Shown piece by piece: positions 46,571 to 59,300 of a stretch of 64,000 nucleotides of DNA (the first letter of the stretch is position 1; every line of letters starts with the position of its first letter). The stretch comes from Diogma glabrata (lineage: Eukaryota > Arthropoda > Insecta > Diptera > Cylindrotomidae): positions 217,261,554 through 217,325,553 of the forward strand of contig OY856188.1 of the NCBI GenBank assembly GCA_963693315.1, read 5' to 3'. The position numbers were made by a program, and so were the translations under genes. The notes beneath the pieces are model-generated. The model searched no databases, had not been told where the DNA came from, and saw only the letters and a program-made list of their open reading frames with translations.

Positions 46571-49500
46571 CCTGTTCGTCCCGAACAGGATCTAGCTCTT
46601 CTTTGTATAAGGCCAATCTTTCCAAATGTACTACTTTCGCTTTGAATCGATGGCCTTTCCTAATTCTATAAACCACGTCATTCAACTTGTTTATAATGTT
46701 GTAAGCTCCTTCCCATGCAACTTGCAGTTTTGGTGAAAACCCTGGTTTTCGTTGTGGGTTGTGTAGCCATGCTAATTGTCCTTCTTCAAAACCTTTATTA
46801 TTAGATCGTATATCATATCGGGCTTCCATTCTATCACTAGTCAGTTGTATCTTCTGCCGAACAAGCTTGTGAATATCCTCAAGGTTGTCCCTGATTCGGT
46901 TGACGTATTCTTGCGCAGACAATGATGTTGATGGTACCGCTCCAAATTTGAGGTCACCAGGAAGTCTTAAATCACTTCCAAAAATAGTTTGAGCTGGTGT
47001 CATGGTCGTGGTGTCATGTACTGCTGATCTGTATGCCATAAAAAATAAAGGAATGTGTTGATCCCAGTTACGTTGGTTCTTACTGACCACTTTTGCTAGA
47101 AATTCCTCCAATGCATTAAATCTCTCAACCATCCCATCTGACTGTGGGTGTGAAGCTGTCGTCCTGGTTTTGTTAATCCCCAGCATTTGAAAAATTTCCT
47201 GGAATACAGCTGACTCGAAGTTCCGTCCCTGATCGGTGTGGATCTCCATAGGAACTCCATAGCGGCTAATCCAATTATTTTTCACAGCTTCAGCGATTGT
47301 GGTTGCTTCCTGGTTGGGAATCGCACACACTTCCGGCCACTTACTGAAGTAGTCCATGATCACAAGCACATATTTATTCTGATTATCCGTTGTTGGAAAT
47401 GGTTCCGCTACATCCATTGCGATCCTTTCAAATGGAGCACCTACATTGTATTGCTTCATTTTCCCATGACTTCTTCGTGCAGGTCCTTTCACTGCCGCAC
47501 ATTTATCGCATTTTTGACACCACTTCACAATTGATTGCCGAGTCCCCGACCAGTAAAACCGTTGTCGTATTTTTGCAAGAATTTTGTTGATCCCAAGATG
47601 ACCTCCACTGGTTCCTTCGTGATACTCTTTCGATACTGCTTCTATTTTCTCTTTTGGTACCACTGTAAGGGATTTCTTTATCTTGCCATCTGAGCTTTCC
47701 CATACCCTTCTTAAACATCCATTCTCTAGCTGGAGACTGTCCCATTGCGCCCAGTACGCCTTCACAGTTGGAGTTTTATCAGCAATATCTCCCCATACTG
47801 GTTTGCAACCCTTTTCCTTGAACTCGATGATCGGTGCTATAGATCCGGATCTTCTAATTGATCTCTCCTTATGACTTCAGTACTCCATTCATCTTCAGGT
47901 AGCACTTGTAGCAATCGGACATCGATGATGTTCTCCTTATTTTCTTGACGACTGCAATGCTTGCCTTCAACTTGACAGGGTCGTCTCGATAATGCATCAG
48001 CGTTCCCATGTGCAGTACCCTTTCGATGTTCAATGTCAAAATCGTACGCCTGCAACCGTTCGATCCAACGTGCTACTTGTCCCTCTGGATTTTTGAACTG
48101 GAGTAGCCATCTTAACGCAGCATGGTCAGTTCTGAGATGAAATTTCTGACCATACAAGTATTTATGAAAATGTTTGACGCATTCCATAATGTCCAATAAC
48201 TCCTTCCGGGTAACACAATAATTTCGCTCCGGCTTTGATAACATTTTGGAGAAATAAGCTATCACCTTTTCCTGACCATCTATTTTCTGCGACAGTACTC
48301 CTCCTATACCTTCATTACTGGCATCAGTATCCTAAATAAACTGAACATTTGGTATAGGATAGGATAGAATTGGAGCCGTACATAATCTCTTTCGAAGCTC
48401 CACAAATGCTTGTTCTTGAGGTTCATTCTATTCAAATGCCTTATCTTTTCTGATTAACTCATTCAGACTTTTGGCAACGTTGGCGAATCCTGGCACAAAC
48501 CGTCTGTAATATGTGCACAATCCAAGGAAGCTTCGTAGTTCATGTAGGTTCTTTGATCTTGGCCAGTTCATAACTGCTGCAATCTTGTCAGAATCGGTAT
48601 GAATTCCCTTTGCCGTAACCTTATGTCCCAAATATTTTACTTCTTCCTTGAAAAGTGAGCACTTTTTGGGACTTAACTTTAAACCGGCTGCTTGCAACCT
48701 TCCCAGTACCTCCGCCAAGTTCCTCAAGTGGTCATCAAAGTCTTTGCCCATGACGATGATGTCATCTAAATATACAAGGCATGTTTTCCAGTGCAAGCCT
48801 TTTAGTACCCGTTCCATTAATCTCTCGAAAGTTGCGGGAGCGTTGCATAGCCCAAATGGCATGACATTAAATTGCCATAGTCTATTCCCTACACTGAACG
48901 CTGTTTTCTCCCGATCTTCATCCGCAACTTCAACCTGCCAGTAACCACTCTGCAGATCCAATGTTGAAAACAATTTTGAACCCGATAATGTATCCAGTGT
49001 ATCATCAATCCTAGGCAATGGGTAGCTATCCTTCTTCGTAACTATGTTTAGTTTCCTGTAGTCAACACAAAATCTCAAGCTCCCATCTTTCTTGCCAACT
49101 AACACCACAGGTGAGCTCCAGGGACTGTCTGAAGGCTCAATTACACCAGCTTCTTTCATATCTCTCACCATTTTATCAGCTTCCTCTCTTTTAGCTAATG
49201 GTAATCTCCTTGGTGCTTGACGAATGGACTTTTCTGCTCCGGTGTCAATACGATGTTTCACCATATTGGTTCTGCCATTTCCTTCAGATGTACTGCAGAA
49301 TACAGACTTGTGCCGCTCTAGCAATTGACGTACTGCTTTCTTCTGCTCTTCTGAAAGCCCATCTGTCCATTTTTGCACAAGTTGTTCCATTTCTGCCTTA
49401 TGTTGTTTTGTGTTGACCAAGCTATTGATGTTTGGCTGCTCGCATTTTATTATTTTAGCTACCTCTTCGCATTGTCCTATGATCGATCCTTTCTTAATTG

Positions 49501-50204
49501 TTATCTGCGTATCTGACAGATTTAAAACTCTTGCTGGTATTTTGAACTCAGGATCCGACCTAACTAAGGTTTTTCCTATAACGACTTCTTTACAATTTTG
49601 TTGTTCTTCTTTGTTGGCTTCCACAACCCACAACCTGGGTGACCCAGAACCTCCTTTCAATTTTCCCCAAATGATTGTTTCTGATTGGAGTGGGAGCTTT
49701 TCACTGTGATCCAATATTATTCGACGAACACAATTTGAATCTTCACCATTTAATTGGAGTGGCAACTCAACATTTCCGTACGTGAGTACTCCTTTGCCAG
49801 CATCAATAACGAATCCATTTGGCCTCATGAAGTCCATGCCCAGGATGACTTCATCCACAATGTCAGCTACAACCACTTCATGTTGAAAGTGAGTATTCCC
49901 GATTTCAAAGTTGACCACTTTCTTTCCTTTAATTCTTGCACTTTCGCCAGTAGCTGTCTGCATCCGGTATCTCCCTGCTGGTTTTAGTTTCCCTTTCACA
50001 ATATCAGTGCGGACAATTGTATTTGTTGCTCCCGTATCTAACGTTATGACACAACTTTTTCCATCAATATTAGCCCTAAAAATAAGGCTGTCACCTCCCC
50101 TTGTCAATCTCGAAACATGGATGAAGGTTATGGGGCAATCGGTTGTGGGAGCCAGCTTACGCCCCTTTAGGCTGACTCGTTGTAGTTTAACTGATTCGGT
50201 GCTG
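46566..50204 (-). pseudogene. Pol polyprotein (protease, RT, RNase H, integrase), broken
   Basis: The pol frame opens about 20 bp after gag, in a different phase. Protease: LDTGATNTIV and ILGMDF. Reverse transcriptase: YPLPRIDDTLDTL, TLDLQSGYWQ, MPFGLCNAPATFERLM and the catalytic YLDDIIVMG (near 48760). RNase H: VITRKELL-type VTRKELLDIME, LRTDHAALRWL, GNADALSRRP. Integrase: HHCC finger (YHEGTSGGHLG ... CQKCDKC) and the acidic triad in MDVAEPFP, HTDQGRNFES and GMVERFN, then a GPY/F-like WEGAYNI. Damage: stops at 48428 and near 48333, and a one-base shift near 47837. The integrase itself (to 46566) is open. These enzymes would process, copy and insert the element. Confidence 0.95.
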
Positions 50205-50223
50205 CTCTATCGTCTTCCCTAGC

Positions 50224-51627
50224 TTACTGCACACGTTCTTCTGCTGGACGTCTCTGCATAGGCGATGTTGATCTTGCTCGTTTCCTTCTAACATCTCGAC
50301 ATTCTCTCGAAATATGGCCCAACTTGCCACATAACCAGCATCGTATTCTGTCACTTCGAATACTTTCTCGTGCCCTGGGCTTGTAATTGTTATCATCAGC
50401 CAACTCTACCCGGCGTATTTTAATTGATGGTTTAATAATTGCTTGTGCAGTTTCATTTGTTAAGGCATAAGCAATAGTTTCTGCGAATGTTGCTTTTGGC
50501 GACAACATTACTGCTTTTCGTGTTTCTGAATCACGAATACCATCAGTAAACGCCTCGATCTTCATTTTCTCCATTAAATATGGTGGGGTGTTCGAGTGTG
50601 CCAAATGTACAAGCCTCTCTACTGCCGAGGAATAGTCCTGCAAGCTTTCTCCATTGCGTTGCAAGCGACCTTTTAACCCGATTCTGTATAACTCCTTTTT
50701 ATGGTCGCTGCCATATTTACGTTCCAACGCATTCATCACCTCAGCATAACTTTTCCGGTCATTTTCTGGTACTGCCTGTAATGCTTCAGCTGCTTCCCCT
50801 TTAAGTGCAACTATCAATGCAGCAAGACGATTTTCGGCGTTCCAAACATTTTGATCTGCTGCAGTCTCGAACTGGAACTTGAAAATGCCGAAGGATGTTG
50901 TTCCATCGTATGATGGTGGTTTTAGTTTCATATTTGCTACTTGATGTACCACCTGGGGAGTAACTTTAGTCGTTTCAACATCCTGCAGCCGTTTTTCGAA
51001 ATCATCAACTTTCGATAAAACCTTATGCTCAAAATCTTGAATTTCACTTTGAATCTTCTCGACCTTTCCATCAAATGCCGTCGAGATTTGGAGAAGTTTC
51101 TCATCCATAATTTGCTTGACGATTTCGTTGCGATTTAAAGCTAATTGCTGGCTGATTGTTTCACTAATTTCTTCTTTGTTAGCAGTCATTTGTTGATTGA
51201 TGTTACTGATTTCTTCCTTAGTTGCAGCCATTTGTTGATTGATGTTACTACTTTGTTGATCAAATTTTTGATTCAGCTTGTCTTTATTGGCAACCATATT
51301 AGCGTTTACGGCAGCCAATTGCTGATTCTGTTGACTGATGTTCAAACTCATCTGTTGCATCATAGCCATTAACTGCGTAAAATCATAATTTGCAGGTGGC
51401 AATGAAGTTGTTGTTTCCGCAACAGAACTTTTCTCCTCATCAGCTGCCACTAGATCATTATTTGGACTAATCACTCCAAACTGGTAACTTTCCACAACTA
51501 CTCCACTAGCTTCCATAGCTTCTCGAAGCCGTATAGTCAATTCAGTTTTGTTGCCGGTTGTTGCCAATCCACGTTGTTCTAGTTCTTTCTTTAACTCAAG
51601 AACCTTCAAATCACTTAATAAAACCAT
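50224..51627 (-). CDS. Gag polyprotein with N-terminal SAP-like motif
   Basis: An intact 467-residue frame starts at ATG 51627, about 35 bp after the 5' LTR. Residues 5-40 (LKVLELKKELEQRGL ... GNKTELTIRLREA) match the two-helix SAP DNA-binding pattern. Residues about 85-220 are a Gln/Asn-rich, coiled-coil-like stretch with repeated NINQQMTANKEEI units. A capsid-type region (about 240-400, LKPPSYDGTTSF, EALQAVPENDRKSYAEVM, LERKYG) follows. One zinc knuckle CWLCGKLGHISREC (CX2CX4HX4C) lies near 433-446, with a basic tail after it. Gag packages element RNA into particles. The SAP motif is unusual for a gypsy gag and might tether particles to chromatin (inference). Pol lies in another frame directly downstream. 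Confidence 0.93.
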   Translation of the reverse strand: MVLLSDLKVLELKKELEQRGLATTGNKTELTIRLREAMEASGVVVESYQFGVISPNNDLVAADEEKSSVAETTTSLPPANYDFTQLMAMMQQMSLNISQQNQQLAAVNANMVANKDKLNQKFDQQSSNINQQMAATKEEISNINQQMTANKEEISETISQQLALNRNEIVKQIMDEKLLQISTAFDGKVEKIQSEIQDFEHKVLSKVDDFEKRLQDVETTKVTPQVVHQVANMKLKPPSYDGTTSFGIFKFQFETAADQNVWNAENRLAALIVALKGEAAEALQAVPENDRKSYAEVMNALERKYGSDHKKELYRIGLKGRLQRNGESLQDYSSAVERLVHLAHSNTPPYLMEKMKIEAFTDGIRDSETRKAVMLSPKATFAETIAYALTNETAQAIIKPSIKIRRVELADDNNYKPRARESIRSDRIRCWLCGKLGHISRECRDVRRKRARSTSPMQRRPAEERVQ

Positions 51628-51644
51628 TATTAACAGCTAACTAA

Positions 51645-51660
51645 TCCGCCGATGTCACCA
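51645..51660 (-). promoter_or_regulatory. Primer-binding site (tRNA-Trp-like?)
   Basis: On the minus strand one T follows the LTR, then TGGTGACATCGGCGGA. The first seven bases, TGGTGAC, fit the complement of the CCA end of tRNA-Trp. The remainder fits less well, so the tRNA is not certain. Confidence 0.6.
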
Positions 51661-51661
51661 A

Positions 51662-52305
51662 TGTTACGTTTTTCCAAACTTCCTTCGAATTGGCCTAACT
51701 CACAATTCGATAAACGCAATCCCCAATCGCTTCCTGAGTTCGATCACTGATTAGTAAGCACAAACACCAGGTTTTATTAAGTATTCAACACCTTAATTGT
51801 TCTCCACAACAACAGGAAAACAATACAGCAAACAATATTCCTAGCTAGAATATTCTTTCAACAGCTTCAGAAACTCCAACGGTTTATTGTAGAAATTTCC
51901 AGTAACACAACGTTTAAAATAATACACAAAATATTTCTTCTCAATAAAACTTAAAACTTTATTCACAAAAACTAATTTAAATATCACTTTTACAATTTTC
52001 ACTTCACTATCGCAGGTTTAAAATAAAACTAATTAAAAACTAGGTAATTTCCTTATATACATTCTGCCTAATCTTTAGAACTTTCGCGGTCACTTTTAAG
52101 AAACCTTGAGAAAATATTAGAATATTCGATTATTTTACGTTACGTTGATTTGATTCATAAAATCATTTGTTTTGTGTAGACCTTAATTCTAAGAACATGT
52201 ACAACAATAACAACACTATTCATTTCATTCACTTTCTGTTGTGTTTTGTTGATTTTATTTTCCTGGAGTGACCGTAATCGTCTAGATTTTTCTGTACTCG
52301 TAACA
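51662..52305 (-). repeat. 5' LTR (right on the map), 644 bp
   Basis: Same ends as the other LTR. Carries the promoter for the minus-strand element. One extra ACAATA-type unit lies near 52200. Confidence 0.96.
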
Positions 52306-53329
52306 ATATGATGCATGCTAATATTTCATGAGAATATGTAGAAACAAAATAGAAGACTAAAGATTTTTTTTAAATTTGCAAAAACATAACTAGAATTGGA
52401 TTGCGAACAATCGATCTGGTGGAATACTCATCATTCATGGTACGTACTCTCTTCGTCAATGAGTAAAGTTCACAAATAGAGCTAGGTATATAGAGGATCA
52501 TTTTAACATCCCCAAGTATATAAAAAAAATTTATAACAAACAAACAAAATCATACGAATTCATTTAAAATATTTCACATTTTCTAAATATATTGTAACGT
52601 TGGTGGAGTGCGATGTAAAAAAGTTTGTTGATAATTTTCTTTCTGGAAAGTTGTTCCACTAAAGTAATATGATTGAATAACACCTAAATAAATACTATAA
52701 GATAACAAAAACAGAATAACATGCGACAATAAATTGAATAATTTTATCTAATAGGAAAATAAAATAAAAACTACACAGTCTGCAATAGAGTAAGTAAATA
52801 AACAAATTGAGAAGTTTTGAAAATTGTGTATTATGTTTTTTGCTATTAAATTTAAAATTCTATTTCCAAATATTTTAGAGTATAATTTTTATTGTTTTTG
52901 CTAATATAAAAACGGTTGCGTTGGCGATAGATTAGCTCAAAATAAACGGTACAGTTAGTTGAAAATTAACGGTGGTAGAAGTTATTAGTAATATAACAGT
53001 AATAGTAAGATACTAATATAAGATAGTCATAATAATTTTATACAAAGTGAAGAAAATAATAATCAAAGAATATATTAAAAGTAAAATTATTATGAAAATA
53101 AAAACGATTAAATCTAGAATCGAACCGAATACAAGCAATGGCCGAGTTGCTCCACGTTACAATATAATAAAAGTCCAAAAAATTATGATTAAATATGAAA
53201 ATAAAAAAAGCATTAATTTGTAACAATGATTAATTATATTATGAAAATCAAAAATAATAAGGAATGTCATATACATATACAAATAAAATTACAGTAAATA
53301 AATGATAATATTTGTTCACTTGTATGGCT
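52306..53329. other. No gene seen
   Basis: AT-rich sequence flanking the LTR element; no supportable features. Confidence 0.5.
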
Positions 53330-54136
53330 TTATTTTCAAAAAACTCTTTTATTGCCGGTTCATATTCTAATAAATAAGAAGTTTCAGGTTCAATTGCTAT
53401 AAGAGAAAAGGCAAGTAGTCTTTTCCGGCAAAAGTTTGATCACTTGGCGCGTGCTTAATTTTAATAAGCTTTAATTAAGAAAAATTCCTTTCACGGACGC
53501 TACTGTTAATGTCCTTAAAAGTTTTTGTTCATGTTGTAAAATTTTCTCGCAGAGTTCTATAGCAGAGTTTTATAGCATCAATATCACTCACAGATCACTA
53601 AAAGCTCGTCAAAATTAATTCCACATTCCAAATATTTGAAAATGTAGTCCGTTTCTTAGTTTTTTTATTTAAATATATTATATAAAAAGCCATATCTATG
53701 ATTGTGCTCATCCATAAGAATAAACCATTCTTCTAATGAGTTATAGCAGAATCAAGAAAAAGATGTTTTGTCGAGGATCTAATATTGTATTATCTTGTGC
53801 TTCATATTCAAAATCTTTGCTGTACGACGTATCCGTATTTGATTTGGATGGGAGATATTCGGTTCGCTCTCTAAGATACCCGCCATATTTTTTGCTACTA
53901 TAACTACTTCTCTAAACCGCATATTCGAAAAAAATTTAATATAGTTGAAGAAAATTAAGACTTTCTCCAGAAGATGGCGTCTCACCATTTATAACAAGAT
54001 TTAAAGAACGAGTAGCACATGGTATAAAAGTAACCCTAAGCAGATTTATTCGATTTTGAACTGCAGCATTTTTTGCCTTCATGCAGAAGTTGCTATCAAA
54101 TCTTTGGATTCTTATGTTATTCAATGAGATCTTCAT
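53330..54136 (-). pseudogene. hAT transposase fragment (ZMYM1/DUF4371 type)
   Basis: The minus strand reads KNAAVQNRINLLRVTFIPCA and TRSLNLVING (about 54080-53980), which matches the conserved GVQ...PCSCHSLNLV block. Later text includes EPNISHPNQIRIRRTAKIL (about 53870), like the RIRRKKR block. Near the end RKRLLAFSLIAIEPE (about 53420) matches the ERL-LALLSIE part of the hAT dimerisation domain. The text lies in several frames with many stops, and the N-terminal zinc finger is gone. It is a different family member from the one at 25-29 kb. Confidence 0.75.
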
Positions 54137-54531
54137 TTCAGTAAGCTCAATTAATAAGCTTAAATTAATAATGAAATAAAATAACCGAAATGTTTACGAA
54201 TTGCCGTTTATCACATTTTGTTTTTTAAGATATGGATGGATATAGTTATAACTATAAAATACTAAATTCTATCAAACAGTGTTAAAATAATAGATAAACA
54301 AAAACCAATATTTAATGATAAGATATAGATAGGAAATAAAATTTAGTTATATAAGAGATTAAGAACACAGATTTTATAAAAATAATTGGCAGAAATAAAA
54401 CTAAAATTGGGTTCCCGTACTTGGGTCGAGTATACTCCTTAATTATGTGAACCATTGTCTTCCTTAAAATTAAAGCCCACATATAGTTAAATAGAAAAAG
54501 GTAAACTGCATATGAAATTAATAGTACTGTT

Positions 54532-56374
54532 TAGGGTTTGCAAATTTACCGACATTTCTTATTACCGGTAATACGGTAAAAACTTGTATAAAACGGTTAA
54601 CCGGTAATTTACCGGTAATTTATCGAAATAATAAACTTTGATCTAACTATTTCAATTATTAGTTTAAGCAAACTATATTTATAACTTAAATTGGCGTGTA
54701 ATAGTATATAATAATAAATTATTTGAAGAAAATTTAAAAATAATTTAAATCTTGAAATTTTCCAAGGTTTTGGTTATTAAAATATTGACGTAAGAAACAC
54801 GTTGTCTCTAAAGTATTACCATTTAAAGTTCGACCTGAGTTTAGTGCAAATCAGACTAGTTGCTGCAAACGCACGCTTGAATTCGACACTTGTTGTTCGT
54901 ACACTCATACTAATTTATTATAAGCTTTCTCTAAATATTTGCCATGAATGTTTTGTTCTTGGAAAAAGTCAATTTAACTTTTAATAATATTTGTGAATCC
55001 CTTACTGCTTTTCACAAAATGTTTATTCATTTTCTGTTCATTTGTACATTGCAGCCTTTCTTTTATTGTTAGTTCTGAGTTCTGACAATCCTATAATATG
55101 GACGCAGTTGGTCGATCACTGGGAGTGCATACTTCTGAAATGGAGCTTCCGGTTTCGGATCAATCATTTAAAGCCAAACGTTTAACTAATTCAACAATTT
55201 TTTGTATCAATGGCTTTTTTGTTTTATTAAATATTTCAGAGAATACGTTGCATACTTTAATTATGAAGATTTAAATCATGAAGATGGTGCAAAATATTCA
55301 AAAAATGTAATTTCTCTTCTTTGATACATATAAATAACGAGAACGCCTTTAAGTTCCTTACTTATGAATGCTTTTTGTGCACTAATTTAATCTAACATAA
55401 ATGTTATTATTATATCAGAAACATAATATAGATTTACATCGTATCGACACTGTCTTTGAAGCAACTTATATTGGGTTCAGGGCCTTATGACTATAAGTTA
55501 AATAATTTCACTGTCCGAAAAGTTTAAATCAGATTCAATGGCGATTAAACTTTCTAGTATTGCAAAAATACTGTTCGATCTCTAGAATCAAGGATAGTTG
55601 GTTTTTTCACCACCTTACCATGTTTTCGTAGATTGTCTTTCTTTATTGGTAATTTGCGAAACATCACAAGTTTTCTAATTTTTGCTGTTACGAAACTTAT
55701 TTCGTCATGCTGTACATGAACAACCTAAGATGGTACGGCAACTAATACTGCAAAATTTTCTCCTTGTACGAAGGGTCTGTTTCTTCAAAATATCTCTTTC
55801 CCCTACATGAATATTGGTGATGCTTCTTTTATATAAAATATAATTATAATGGTTAGCTGAAAGAAATAAACCCAATTGTGACGATAAGCATTAATCAAAG
55901 GTTCTACTTTTTTCCTAACGGCAGCATTATCAGTCGTAATTGAATCAATGTTCTACTAAGTTTGAACATTTGAACATGTTGGTCAACAGTATTAAACATT
56001 TATCAGATGGCAAGAACCAGATTCCAAAAGCAGTATTTGCCATGAACGAACGAGCATCATGTATCTGCGATTATTTACTTGCGGCAAACTGTTAGAGTAT
56101 TAAGTAGGAATATTTCACCGTATCTTTTGAGGAATTTCTTCCTTGAATTTTTTCATGTCTTAAAATTTGTTTGGTTAGGCCCAGTGTATGCCTTTTTATT
56201 AAAAATTGATTAATTTTCTTCAGAATATTATAATTATTAATTTTTTCAATTAAATAAGCATAAATATAAGTTTGTTTAATTTTTACCGAAACCGGTAAAA
56301 AATTTGAAATTTACCGGTTTTTAAATAATGTGTTTGGGGTGATTTACCGGTTAACCGGTATTGCGAACCCCCTA
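54532..56374 (-). mobile_element. Decayed hAT element with ACCGGTAA-rich ends
   Basis: The left end TTAGGGTTTGCAAATTTACC and the right end (inverse TTAGGGGGTTCGCAATACCGG) match as terminal inverted repeats. Both ends carry clusters of TTACCGG and GGTTAACCGGTAA (54557-54620 and 56288-56360). On the minus strand a transposase relic is readable: ITTDNAAVRKKVEP (near 55940), an ITTDNA-type catalytic block, and VEFKRAFAATSLICTKLRSN (near 54850), which matches the ERAFS-AGLI-TK-R block of the dimerisation domain. No intact frame remains. Confidence 0.78.
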
Positions 56375-59300
56375 ACTGCTATTGCCAGTGGTATCTAAAA
56401 TCTCATGTTAAATCGTATATCAATAGCAGCACGTTAGCCTTCTGTCTTGCTTTTCTAAATTTAATCCGTATGATTTTACGGTCTATGTCCACATCTTGCT
56501 ATTGTCTAATGGAATTGAGATCTTGCGGAAAAGATCTGCTTCCGTGCCAATCAACTTTTACGTCTTAATCACTTTTCAAATAGTGTTTGAGTTTGAAATC
56601 AACTTTAAAAGATGGCGAATGACACTTTTTCAAACACTGGAATAGATGATATTGATAACAATAAATATATTTGTATAATAATATTAGAAAACTAAAATGA
56701 CTTTGCAATAAAAGTGTTTTGTAATGTCTTGCATAAAGCATATACATTTCCAGTTTGATGCAATAATTTCAAAACCTCATCCATTTTGAAACATATACAA
56801 ACACAGACAAAACAACACACAGTTTTGACTTTTGTTATATATCATTTCTTATTTATTTACAATTAAATCATTCAAAACTTTTACAATAAATAAACAAAAA
56901 CAAAATCAAAGCATAAAATTTCATTTCTTCAGCATCCAACTAAATTGGTTGTATTTAATCCTACATAAAAAAGGTTTCTTCTAAAACTCCACTATGAAAA
57001 TCCAATGGGAATACAGAATTGCGCATTAAAATGCATAAAAAAATCAACAACTTTTTGTATATTCATTGGTTTATGTAGACAAAATACAATAAGAATAAAA
57101 ACATAATACGATAAACGAACCTGTCACAGATCAATCAATCAAAAACATTCATACACATTACATGGTTGCCAACTTACGTTTAATATAACATTTAACAGAA
57201 AATTTAATAATTTATTAAACTAACACTTTTATAATAATCTATAGTTGTGTAATTTTATTTTGAAAATTATCATTAGTTTTTCTAAATAATATATTAAGTT
57301 ATTTCTATAATTAGATTTATTATAATATTTTATCCAACCACGCCTATGTCATTATATAAAATCCAATCAAATGTCACGCCATGTTGTTAAAAAGGCGGCA
57401 CTATGGTTATCCATCATTTTTTTTTATATATTTTGTTTTCATATTTGACTGATACAAAATGTTTGACTACTGCCCGAGTATAGCGCTTGTGTCGTTTTAG
57501 AGATTCTGCTTTGTTTTGAATTTTCGTTAGATACATATGAACAAATTATATATGAATGAAAATAGTAATTCTACTCAAATTATTTTTATGTTAATACTAT
57601 TTTTATTAGAAATATTGTATGTAACTTAACCTTAAATAAGTATTAATATAAATATTTAAGCTTCTTTTTAGGTAATTTATAATCGCAATTAAATAAACAT
57701 TTTGAATTGTTAGTGATAGTGCTGATAATAAAAATCAACACTTTCAAATGTCATCCTTATTTATTGATTAAACGAAACATATTTCCGTAATATAATACAG
57801 TTAATTAAAGATGTTGTGTTAGGATTAACTGGATTATAATCAATTATATTAATCATAAAACATTAATTATTACCTGAAATATATAAAGTTTTGGTTGAGC
57901 AGTCGATTATTTTGGATATTTTAAAACAAGTTTTACATTTTTTAACAATCACAGTTTAGTCTTTGCAATTCCCATTTGCCTTCGAATAAAAAAGATTTAG
58001 AAACTTTTATAATTAAAATGCTATTTAATCATGATATGAGAAAATTGGTTTTTTGTTATCGTCTTAAAATTATTTGGTTATTGTTTGAAAAACTTAAAAC
58101 TTATAAATCTTTACAATTATATTCATTAATTTTCACTTAGAAATGGTTTCTTTTGAAAACTGCTATCGACATAATCTCTACGTAATTAATATAAATTGAG
58201 TAATAATTACAACATGTATTCAAAAATAGAAACAAATTGAATTAGAAATTCGAAAGTGCTATGTTTTGCAAAATACGCAGTTATTAGTCGATGGAATGAA
58301 AACATCGTTAGGATAATTTTGATGTGACTAATGTTGCAAAGAATGATTATATACCTTAAACGTCCTTCATTTGTAGTTAGTGGCTACTAGTTATGGGTAA
58401 CTTCAGCTAAATTAATGATCCGTTCTGACCGGGTCGTTCGTTCGCACTGACCGATTTAAAAACATCGGTCATCGTTCAATCGGTCACTTGCATAAACATT
58501 AAATATTCCAGTCAAAAATAATAATTAAAGAGTCTAGTAAATAGGTAAGAACCAATTCCTAATTAACAAGCAACAATCCCCATAAAATTAAGACTTGGGA
58601 TCTAAAAATTAGCGAAGGGTATTCAAAACTATTTGCAGTGAGGATGAGATGCGAATTAAAGAAGAAAACTTCTTGCGATTAAAAAAAAATATCGCTCATT
58701 ATAATGTAAATTTTAAAAAAGTAATAAACCATTGCTTAAACTATAAGGGATTATAACTGTAATCTATAAACTATAAAGGATTTATACTATACCGCACATC
58801 TACTCATTTTAACGAACAATACAGTCAAACAGCTCATCCTCTTATTAACATTCAATCAAAAAAATCCTTATATCCATCCCTCATCACTTTATGCTACAAC
58901 AAACATTTTTATTTCACAGCAATTAATGAAAACAAAATTAAATTAAATGTACAAAACTTATATTAAATTAATTCTTTTATTCAGCATCCATACCACCAAC
59001 AAAAATTAACAATAATAATAAAAAGAATTTATATATATAAATTTATATTTATACAAGCAATTGTTTTTTTTTTCTCATAACTTCTACAATCTGTAAAATT
59101 TAATCTTTTTTTTATCAGAAATACATATTAAAATTTCTTACAAAACCGAATTTTGTTTGTCAGCATACTTGACTGACGTTCGTTTTTGTTATTCTTTATG
59201 TACGTTGCAAATTTTTGAAGTTCGTTGGTTTTGTGTTTTGTTTATTAGTAAATTCGAACGAACGAATCGTTTTCATTTTCTTTATGCTTAATTATTCTAT

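Larger units (their letters stand above)
45908..52305 (-). mobile_element. Full-length Ty3/gypsy LTR retrotransposon
   Basis: Two direct LTRs (45908-46554 and 51662-52305) flank a primer-binding site, gag, pol and a polypurine stretch, all oriented on the minus strand. ATAT precedes the left LTR (45904-45907) and follows the right one (52306-52309), a 4-bp target duplication. The LTRs differ at roughly ten to twelve places, so insertion is fairly recent. Pol is disabled by two stops and one frameshift, while gag is open. A decayed relative of the LTR lies at 12297-12700. Confidence 0.96.

Noticed and set aside
47238..51372. Several plus-strand frames of 60-103 codons
   Set aside because: They are antisense shadows of the gag and pol genes of the LTR element.
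58415..58495. Possible transposon terminus with GACCGAT palindrome
   Set aside because: No inverse partner or target duplication was found, so no element can be called.
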